From: Pseudomonadales bacterium
GTDB taxonomy: Bacteria > Pseudomonadota > Gammaproteobacteria > Pseudomonadales > Azotimanducaceae
Reading direction: 5' to 3'
Assembly: GCA_022827905.1 (NCBI GenBank)
Contig: JAJEIQ010000013.1
Span: 1 to 39,326 of the forward strand
Length of the DNA: 39,326 bases
The notes beneath the pieces are model-generated. The model was not told the DNA's origin. It made no database searches and saw only the letters and a program-made list of their open reading frames with translations. Positions 33,700-39,326 of the stretch are shown piece by piece (the stretch's first letter is position 1; every line of letters starts with the position of its first letter). A program made the translations under genes and the position numbers.

Positions 33700-34818
33700 G
33701 TGCGTACCCTCAATGACGAAAGCGCCAGCGTCGTGCTGCGTGAACACGAGGCCGGCGGCGGACGGGTCGTGGCCGAAGCCCATCTGAACGTTCAGAAGAC
33801 GCTCAATTCCCTCAGTGTCGAGATGACTCAAATCATCACCCCGGCGCTCAAGGCTTGGGGCGCGGATGAGCGGGTCGCTGCGATCGTTTTCACCGGCGCG
33901 GGCGATAGGGCCTTTTGCGCTGGCGGCGACATTCAAGCGCTCTATCACGCGATGGTGAGGAACCATGCGGCAGGCCGCATGGTGGACAGCTATCCATTTG
34001 ATTTCTTTGAAAACGAATACCGCATGGACTACCTGATCCATACCTGTCCGAAGCCCGTGGTGAGCGTCGGTCACGGTGTAGTAATGGGAGGCGGCTTGGG
34101 CATCTTCTCGGCCTCAGGGTTCCGGGTGGTGACGGAGACCTCGCGCATTGCCTATCCGGAAGTGACCATCGGCCTGTTCCCGGATGCTGGCGGCACCTCC
34201 ATGCTGCGCAGTATCGAACCGCACGTTGCCCTCTTCCTCGGCTGCACTGGAGCGCACTTTAACGGCGCGGACGCCTGCGCCATCGGCGTTGGCACCCACC
34301 GGGTGGCCACCGCTGAACGGGGTGCGGTGCTTGAATCGCTGCTGGCCTTGGACTATGCGGGCGATGCCAGCGATGGGGAGCGCATCGAAGGCGCTCTCTC
34401 AGCCTTGCCAACCCCGCCCATGCCGGAGGTCCAGGTCAGCGCCATCCCAGAGACGCTGCGCTTGGGCGAGGATTTTGGGGACGTCATCGGGCAAATCCGC
34501 GCCTTGGACGGTGGCGGCTGGCTCGGCAAGAGCGTCGCCGCGATGGAGCGGGGCTGCCCCACTACCGTCGGGGTGGTCATTGAACAACTGCGCCGTGCGC
34601 CGGGCATGAGCCTGGCGGACTGCTTCCGCATGGAGATGGTGATCGGCGCCCGTTGCGCCCTGAACGAGGACTTCGCGGAAGGCGTGCGGGCCCTGCTGAT
34701 CGACAAGGACAACGCCCCGAATTGGAAGTTCGGCGGCTTGGATGGTCTCGACCCGGCCCATGTGCTGGCGCACTTTGACCCGCCCTGGCCGGACAATCCC
34801 CTCGACGACTTGGACTAG
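33700..34818 (+). CDS. 3-hydroxyisobutyryl-CoA hydrolase
   Basis: The protein has 372 residues from GTG 33700, three bases after the enoyl-CoA hydratase stop. It is a crotonase-fold thioesterase releasing 3-hydroxyisobutyrate in valine breakdown. Features are RAFCAGGDIQALYHAM, FFENEYRMDYLIHTCPKPVV, GHGVVMGGGLGIFSASGFRV, AYPEVTIGLFPDAGGTSML and a C-terminal extension beyond the crotonase core (residues about 230-372; CFRMEMVIGARCALNEDFAE, GVRALLIDKDNAPNWKF), which separates HIBCH from simple hydratases. Confidence 0.92.
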   Translation: MRTLNDESASVVLREHEAGGGRVVAEAHLNVQKTLNSLSVEMTQIITPALKAWGADERVAAIVFTGAGDRAFCAGGDIQALYHAMVRNHAAGRMVDSYPFDFFENEYRMDYLIHTCPKPVVSVGHGVVMGGGLGIFSASGFRVVTETSRIAYPEVTIGLFPDAGGTSMLRSIEPHVALFLGCTGAHFNGADACAIGVGTHRVATAERGAVLESLLALDYAGDASDGERIEGALSALPTPPMPEVQVSAIPETLRLGEDFGDVIGQIRALDGGGWLGKSVAAMERGCPTTVGVVIEQLRRAPGMSLADCFRMEMVIGARCALNEDFAEGVRALLIDKDNAPNWKFGGLDGLDPAHVLAHFDPPWPDNPLDDLD

Positions 34819-34849
34819 CGAGTCGTAGCTCGCGACTAGGAGGAACCCC

Positions 34850-35746
34850 ATGAGCACAGTTGGATTCGTCGGCCTCGGCAACATGGGCGGCCCCATGGCC
34901 GCCAACTTGGCCGCCGCCGGCCACGAGGTGAAGGTCTTTGACTTGGTGCCGGAATTGATTGCCGGCGTGGAAGGTGGCACGGCCCAAGCGTCGGCCTTGG
35001 ATGCTGCAACGGACGTCGATGTCTTCATCAGCATGCTGCCCGCCGGAAAGCATGTGGCCGGGCTCTACCTAGACGAGGGCGTTCTAACCCGCCTGCCCCA
35101 AGGCGCGCTCGCCATCGACTGCAGCACCATCGACCCGGAAACGGCCCAACGAGTCGCGGCCGCCGCCGTTGACCAGGGCATCGCCATGCTCGACGCCCCG
35201 GTCTCGGGCGGCACCGCAGGCGCCCAAAACGGCACCCTCACCTTCATCGTCGGCGGCGAGGCGGATGCCCTGGAGCGGGGAAGGCCCCTGTTCGAGGTGA
35301 TGGGCGCCAACATCTTCCACGCGGGGGGCAACGGTGCAGGCCAGATCGCCAAGATCTGCAACAACATGCTGCTCGCCATCCAAATGGCTGGCACAGCCGA
35401 GGCCCTTTCCCTAGGCGTGGACAACGGCTTGGACCCCACAACACTCTCGGAAATCATGAAGCAGTCCTCCGGAGGCAACTGGGCGCTGAACGTCTACAAC
35501 CCCTTCCCCGGCGTCATGGACGGCGTCCCCGCCAGCCGCGGCTACCAAGGCGGCTTCCTGGTCGATCTAATGACCAAGGACCTGGCGCTGGCCATGACCA
35601 CCGCCGAACAATCCCGCAGCTCAGTGCCGATGGGCGGCCTCGCCAAGAACCTCTACCGGGTCCATGAGCAAACCCACAGCGCGGGACGGCTGGACTTCTC
35701 CAGCATCCAGTGGTTGTACCGGCCGGAGTTGGTGGGCGGGGAGTAG
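34850..35746 (+). CDS. mmsB: 3-hydroxyisobutyrate dehydrogenase
   Basis: The protein has 298 residues with AGGAGG six bases before ATG 34850. It oxidises 3-hydroxyisobutyrate to methylmalonate semialdehyde with NAD+. Motifs are GFVGLGNMGGPMAANLAAAG (Rossmann), DAPVSGGTAGAQNGTLTFIV (substrate loop), GNGAGQIAKICNNMLLAIQM with the catalytic Lys, and GFLVDLMTKDLALAM. It is the fourth gene of the valine cluster. mmsA, the next enzyme, is not in the window. Confidence 0.93.
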   Translation: MSTVGFVGLGNMGGPMAANLAAAGHEVKVFDLVPELIAGVEGGTAQASALDAATDVDVFISMLPAGKHVAGLYLDEGVLTRLPQGALAIDCSTIDPETAQRVAAAAVDQGIAMLDAPVSGGTAGAQNGTLTFIVGGEADALERGRPLFEVMGANIFHAGGNGAGQIAKICNNMLLAIQMAGTAEALSLGVDNGLDPTTLSEIMKQSSGGNWALNVYNPFPGVMDGVPASRGYQGGFLVDLMTKDLALAMTTAEQSRSSVPMGGLAKNLYRVHEQTHSAGRLDFSSIQWLYRPELVGGE

Positions 35747-35810
35747 TTTGCGTCGAGTGCGGATGGTTTGCAGGTAGCCCAGCTAACTGAGTTGGCGGTA
35801 GCTGCTCAGT

Positions 35811-36866
35811 ATGGATATTGAAGGAAAGACAATCTGGCAGCAGGCGGCCGGGGACGGGAAGCGCGACTATGTGCAAGTGTGTGTGAACCTTGGCGTCATC
35901 TTAAATGGCCCGGGGAATGACGGTTGTTGGCCAGGGTGCGTTGAGTCGCTGAGAGCAAGTGGATGGAGTAAGAAGAAAATCAATAATCTTCGTTTGTTTT
36001 GCGAAGAAATGGCACCAGGGGATATTGTCGTCCTCCGCTTGGGCACCAAATCCGTTTATGCGGTGGGCAAGATCGATGGAGACTACGATTGGCGTGAGGA
36101 GTTCGGCGACGTAGATGGCTGGGACCTTCAACATGTGCGTCGAGTGAAATGGCTTTGGCAGGGAGTTTCGAAGCCTAAGACGTTTGAGGCACATACTTTG
36201 AAGATGGGGGATACAACGCAACGGCTGACATCCCAGAGGGTGAAGGACTGGCTGGCAGGGTTAGAGCCGAACATTGGTGGCGAAGGCGCTCTCCCTGATC
36301 TTCCACAACCGGGTTATGAGACGGACCTCGATGAGATATCCGAATATCTTTTCGACGAGGGCGTCGCAAGCGATTCGATTTCGAGCCTGCGGAGTCAAGT
36401 CGACGAATTCGTTCGGATTGCGAAATGGTACGACCGCTACCAAACGCCACCATCCGAGCATGAGACGGTGAGCTATCTTGTCGTTCCGCTTCTTCGAGCA
36501 CTTGGGTGGACCCCTCAGAAGATGGCAATCGAGTGGCGTAAGATTGACGTTGCTCTGTTTTCCGAACTTCCGCGCGAGGAGCGCAGTCTGTCGGTCGTTG
36601 TGGAGGCCAAGAAGAAGGGGGCATCATGCTTATCGGCAGTTCAACAAGCTAGCGACTATGCGATGCTCAGCCAAAACTGCACGCGAGTCATCGTGACTGA
36701 TGGCTTGCGGTATGGAGTGTTTACACGGGATGCGAGAGGGGAGGATTTTCGACTTCATTCATATTTGAATCTAGCGAGACTTCGGGAGAAATACCCCATA
36801 TACGATTGCAAAGGATCCCGAGAAGCACTTTTGGCCATGGCGCCTGAATGGAGGTTTCAGGAGTAG
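35811..36866 (+). CDS. Putative modification-dependent restriction protein: EVE/PUA-like sensor plus PD-(D/E)XK nuclease
   Basis: The protein has 351 residues from ATG 35811, with no clear RBS. Residues about 10-150 resemble the EVE/PUA-like domain used to read modified bases (GDIVVLRLGTKSVYAVGKI, GDYDW, HVRRVKWLWQGV). Residues about 195-310 resemble the HsdR N-terminal-type nuclease: ETVSYLVVPLLRALGW with Glu at 218, IDVALF with Asp246, and VVVEAKKKG with Glu265 and Lys267, then AVQQASDYAML and VIVTDGLRYGVF. Together this suggests a Type IV-like restriction enzyme or related defence effector. No helicase or methyltransferase is adjacent. The base composition is visibly AT-richer than the upstream genes, a sign of transfer. 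Domain calls are from motif memory, not a search. Confidence 0.7.
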   Translation: MDIEGKTIWQQAAGDGKRDYVQVCVNLGVILNGPGNDGCWPGCVESLRASGWSKKKINNLRLFCEEMAPGDIVVLRLGTKSVYAVGKIDGDYDWREEFGDVDGWDLQHVRRVKWLWQGVSKPKTFEAHTLKMGDTTQRLTSQRVKDWLAGLEPNIGGEGALPDLPQPGYETDLDEISEYLFDEGVASDSISSLRSQVDEFVRIAKWYDRYQTPPSEHETVSYLVVPLLRALGWTPQKMAIEWRKIDVALFSELPREERSLSVVVEAKKKGASCLSAVQQASDYAMLSQNCTRVIVTDGLRYGVFTRDARGEDFRLHSYLNLARLREKYPIYDCKGSREALLAMAPEWRFQE

Positions 36867-36879
36867 GACAATTCCGGGG

Positions 36880-37008
36880 AGGCATCAACGCTCATGGCCA
36901 AATCAGTTGCTTAAGGCCCTTGCATTCCTCCGCAAACTTGAGCGTGCTGATCCTACCGGTGCGCTCTTCAGATCAGTCCATGGAAAACTGGGGATCATCA
37001 ATCCCTAG
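36880..37008 (+). pseudogene. Possible gene remnant between the two nuclease genes
   Basis: A short frame ending at TAG 37006-37008 reads WPNQLLKALAFLRKLERADP and then TGALFRSVHGKLGIINP. It looks like natural protein sequence rather than noise, but has no proper start or RBS. It might be the end of a decayed gene or a TTG-started peptide (36907). Family unknown. Confidence 0.25.
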
Positions 37009-37048
37009 GTCTAGACTTCCTTGATCGTCTACGCCGCTGGAGACTCAG

Positions 37049-38266
37049 ATGGATAGGGATAGCGCGAATCAGATTAGCGAACTTATTCGGCGCCACTCGG
37101 ATAAGTTGACGGGATTCCGTCTTGAAGAGAAGCTCGATACGCCACTCTCCGGCTTCCATAAGTGGGCTGATGAGCGGGAGTGCGTCGGCGCTTACCGGAT
37201 TGGGAACACCAGCGGATCCCCTACCGCACTCTACGTTCTACTCATCGAATGGAGTCCCCAAAAGAACCCCGAAAAGTTCTATCTGATCGTGTACCGCTCC
37301 GCCCGCAGCAAGGGGCCAGTGTACGAGATCAACGAAGTCAGGAATGGGCGTCTGAGGTGGAAGCATGTGCCCCGTAAGAGAGACGGAGAAGTGAAAAACC
37401 GCGAACGAAAAAGGAGATTTGACCTTTTGGCCTCGCGGGTGGGTCTGCTTAAGGAATCTCATGTGGAAATGGCCTTACCTCGGAACGTCGCCAATCTTGG
37501 GGATTTCCTCCAGTCCGTATTCGATTTGGCTCGGATTCGTGATCAAGCGCACGACCTTGATTCAGAAAACCGGATTGACACCTACCCAGACGCAGAAGCC
37601 GTATTCAAAGCCACCAACGCCGGCGGTGGCTATACGGCAAAACGCCAGATGACGGGATTCCAACTCCAGTACAACGATCGGCCCGCCGGGGGATGGGGAG
37701 AGAAAAGAGGCCACTGGTACATCCTGAATCCCTTTGCTTCTTCCGTGCATGACCGACATGAGGCGATCCTGAGTCAGTATGGATTCGAGCAACAGGAAAG
37801 GCATCGTTGGTGGAGGCTCCGCGGGGAGGCGGAGGCAACCAGTTTCTGTCGCGCCCTCGCCGAGTTGACGGGCGAGCAAATCCATATACCCCTTCCGGGG
37901 GAAGAGCAAATTGAAGGCTATGCGGAGGGCCTTGTCGAAACAGTTGTCGTCAACCGCTATGAGCGCGACACCCGAAACCGTCGTGCAGCAATCGAGAAGC
38001 ATGGAACCCGATGCTTCGGATGCGACTTAGAGATGCAGGAAAAATATGGAAAGGTCGCTGAGGGCTACATTCATATACACCACACTGAGCCACTGTCACA
38101 GGTAGGTGGCCCCCGAACCCCAAACTTGGACGAATTGATCCCGCTCTGTCCCAACTGCCACGCAGTGGTCCATCTCCAAACCCCTCCGCTGACTGTAGAT
38201 CAACTCCGAAAGCGCATTGGCTTGGTCGCTCGTAAAGCGCCTCGACCAATAGAGCCCAATAGGTAA
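37049..38266 (+). CDS. HNH endonuclease with uncharacterised N-terminal domains
   Basis: The protein has 405 residues from ATG 37049 with GGAG six bases before. The C-terminal HNH domain (about 305-380) has Cys322 and Cys325 (RCFGCDLEM), His342/344/345 (YIHIHHTEPLS), Asn359 (PNLDELIPL), Cys367, Cys370, His371 and His375 (CPNCHAVVHL). Four Cys suggest a zinc-ribbon HNH as in McrA-like and SRA-HNH restriction enzymes. The N-terminal 290 residues are unfamiliar: one segment (ALYVLLIEWSPQKNPEKFYL) looks like a beta-rich fold, and another (GHWYILNPFASSVHDRHEAI) could be a recognition domain. It lies 182 bases after the EVE-nuclease gene on the same strand and shares its AT-richer composition, so both may form one defence unit. 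Confidence 0.75.
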   Translation: MDRDSANQISELIRRHSDKLTGFRLEEKLDTPLSGFHKWADERECVGAYRIGNTSGSPTALYVLLIEWSPQKNPEKFYLIVYRSARSKGPVYEINEVRNGRLRWKHVPRKRDGEVKNRERKRRFDLLASRVGLLKESHVEMALPRNVANLGDFLQSVFDLARIRDQAHDLDSENRIDTYPDAEAVFKATNAGGGYTAKRQMTGFQLQYNDRPAGGWGEKRGHWYILNPFASSVHDRHEAILSQYGFEQQERHRWWRLRGEAEATSFCRALAELTGEQIHIPLPGEEQIEGYAEGLVETVVVNRYERDTRNRRAAIEKHGTRCFGCDLEMQEKYGKVAEGYIHIHHTEPLSQVGGPRTPNLDELIPLCPNCHAVVHLQTPPLTVDQLRKRIGLVARKAPRPIEPNR

Positions 38267-38408
38267 AGTAGGATACGCACCTTAGCGTCAATTCTGGCAG
38301 ATGCCTAACCCCGCCTCCTACACGCTTATCAGGTTTCCCCAGTGCTTGGAGTACGTACTTTTCCAGATCACGCAACGTGCCGAAAGTGACCGCGGTGGCT
38401 GTAGTTTT

Positions 38409-38427
38409 GAGCAATTGATGATTGCTC
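38409..38427. repeat. Inverted repeat between the HNH gene and the XRE gene
   Basis: GAGCAAT and ATTGCTC are 7-bp arms around TGATG. TTTT stands on its left on the plus strand, so it is not a standard terminator for either neighbour. It may be a terminator relic or an operator. Confidence 0.35.
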
Positions 38428-38455
38428 GATGATGCACATGCGCCATTTGGAGAAG

Positions 38456-38788
38456 TTACCCAACTGCCTTTCCGGCAACCCCGTGGTTTTCGTGCAGTAG
38501 GGCGGAAGGGCGCTCATGTCCAACCGTCATCCGCATGGACAGTCCGACTCCGGTACCCATGTTGACCAGCTTGTCGATGGTGAACTTGCTGATCTGGCCG
38601 TTGACCAGTTCGCTCACCCGTAACCGTGAGATGCCAAACCGTTTGGCAGCCTCCTTCTGCGTGATGCGTTCGCGAGCGATGTACGCCTCCAGCGCATCCA
38701 TGAGTTGGGAGCGCAGCTTCAAGTTGGCTGCCTCCCCGGGACCGTCTGCTATAGCGTCCCAAACACTCCGGTAGGCTTGTGTCTGCAT
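38456..38788 (-). CDS. XRE-family antitoxin-like regulator without a visible toxin
   Basis: The protein has 110 residues with AGAGGAG before ATG 38788-38786. The central helix-turn-helix is LEAYIARERITQKEAAKRFG followed by ISRLRVSELVNGQISKFTID, as in small HigA/COG5606-type antitoxins. These normally pair with a RelE/HigB-like toxin upstream. Here the upstream space holds only a probable broken vapC start, and downstream is the HNH gene in opposite direction. It is therefore an orphan antitoxin or a stand-alone regulator. Confidence 0.8.
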   Translation of the reverse strand: MQTQAYRSVWDAIADGPGEAANLKLRSQLMDALEAYIARERITQKEAAKRFGISRLRVSELVNGQISKFTIDKLVNMGTGVGLSMRMTVGHERPSALLHENHGVAGKAVG

Positions 38789-38846
38789 GGTTTGGCTTCT
38801 CCTCTGCGATTGCGCGTGAGGCGTTTGTATCGCGGCAAATCTTCAC
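38789..38846 (-). pseudogene. Probable truncated vapC start
   Basis: GTG 38846 overlaps the stop of the VapB-like gene as GTGA, the usual vapBC junction. The frame begins VKICRDTNASRAIAEEK, close to PIN-domain VapC starts of the form MKI..DTN...RA, with the first active-site Asp present. The PIN pattern then ends and the RBS and ATG of the XRE gene follow. It appears that vapC was cut off near codon 15 and the XRE gene joined there. Confidence 0.45.
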
Positions 38847-39094
38847 TCTTCGCCGGCCCAGCCGGAAGCAGCGGCTTCCCCGATCTCTTCTATCGTTAGG
38901 CGCTTCGTGTTGGACTGCTCCAGCATCCCAAAGATCGTCGATACTGGTTTGCCCGGCTTTGGTCGCAGTTCGATGCGGCGGTCGTTGAGCAGCTCGACGC
39001 TGAGCTTGTCACCAGGCCGCACCCCAAGGTGTCGGAGCACGTCTCTCTGAAGCACGACCTGGCCCTCGGCAGTAACGGTAAGAGCGATGGTCAT
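38843..39094 (-). CDS. VapB/AbrB-type antitoxin
   Basis: The protein has 83 residues. The SpoVT-AbrB swapped-hairpin domain is at the N-terminus (ALTVTAEGQVVLQRDVLRHL, GVRPGDKLSVELLNDRRIEL). The C-terminal tail (RLTIEEIGEAAASGWAGEE) is the typical VapC-binding end of such antitoxins. The matching toxin seems lost (only a short DTN-containing remnant follows). It would normally repress its own promoter, expected in 39095-39245. Confidence 0.82.
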   Translation of the reverse strand: MTIALTVTAEGQVVLQRDVLRHLGVRPGDKLSVELLNDRRIELRPKPGKPVSTIFGMLEQSNTKRLTIEEIGEAAASGWAGEE

Positions 39095-39260
39095 GACATG
39101 GAGCCTATGTGTGGAATAGCGACCACAGTAAGGCGGTGTGGCCTTGCTATCAAGGTCTGCGCGTCACTGTTGCGTGTGCGGGCTGCTAAACACAACGACA
39201 TAAATAATGCCGCATGATTGATGTTATGCTGTCGGTGACAAGCCCATGGGAGCCACCGCA

Positions 39261-39326
39261 GTGCGAAAACTTGAGATTGCCGACGCCGACGTGATGCGCA
39301 TCGCCATCCAACAGGAGATTCAACGC
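39261..39326 (+). CDS. 5' end of a probable helix-turn-helix/transposase gene (cut by window edge)
   Basis: The frame from GTG 39261 (or ATG 39246) stays open to the edge and reads RKLEIADADVMRIAIQQEIQ. GGGAG at 39248-39252 is eight bases before the GTG. The sequence recalls N-termini of IS630-type transposases or HTH proteins, but only 22 codons are visible, so the family is uncertain. Confidence 0.45.
   Translation, partial: MRKLEIADADVMRIAIQQEIQR

Noticed and set aside
39029-39217. Small plus-strand frame near the right end
   Set aside because: It is antisense to the VapB-like gene, lacks an RBS and has no recognisable sequence.
1-39326. CRISPR array, tRNA or rRNA genes
   Set aside because: No regularly spaced repeats with unique spacers and no cloverleaf or rRNA signature sequences were seen when reading through the intergenic regions.

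Overview
This is a GC-rich chromosomal window from a proteobacterium, most likely a gammaproteobacterium. The evidence is gene order: lptG-lptF divergent from a peptidase-holC-valS unit, and dsbC-hom-recJ-prfB-lysS with a standard RF2 programmed frameshift. I cannot name a genus.

Layout. (1) Positions 1-7074, minus strand: the first about 2,358 codons of a giant exported protein that runs off the left edge. It has a signal peptide, about thirteen FN3/Ig-like modules, an SpvB-type domain, seven FG-GAP/VCBS-like D-x-N/D-G-D-G repeats, and then YD/RHS sequence. It is divergently paired with a small lipoprotein gene (7433-7873) that is a single copy of the giant's first FN3 module. The 358-base intergenic region carries two mirror-image copies of a 35-base element, one facing each gene. 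(2) 7964-8660: a LexA-box-like site, a 21-codon mini-ORF and a DUF2857-like gene of integrative-element type. (3) 8903-16399: an LLM-class (F420-type) oxidoreductase, a lytic transglycosylase, glnS, a transglutaminase-like protein, a small membrane protein, an acetyl-CoA acetyltransferase-like protein and an RDD membrane protein. (4) 16431-31652: housekeeping core. lptG-lptF (LPS export) diverge from an Anbu proteasome-like peptidase, holC and valS; proS converges on valS; then dsbC, hom, recJ, prfB, lysS and ung. (5) 31671-35746: a valine-degradation cluster with acyl-CoA dehydrogenase (isobutyryl-CoA type), enoyl-CoA hydratase, 3-hydroxyisobutyryl-CoA hydrolase and 3-hydroxyisobutyrate dehydrogenase. 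(6) 35811 to the end: a visibly AT-richer accessory island. It holds an EVE/PUA-like plus PD-(D/E)XK nuclease, an HNH nuclease, two antitoxin genes without intact toxins (one followed by what looks like the first codons of a broken vapC), and the 5' end of a probable mobile-element gene cut by the right edge.

The most unusual items are the giant FN3-SpvB-YD protein with its divergent mini-paralog lipoprotein and shared mirrored leader, the two-nuclease defence-like pair at 35.8-38.3 kb, the SOS-type site before the DUF2857-like gene, and an Anbu peptidase where pepA usually sits. The three convergent gene junctions each carry an inverted repeat that reaches into the stop codons of one or both genes. 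I saw no rRNA, tRNA or CRISPR array. Long open frames antisense to the high-GC genes are shadows and are not listed.
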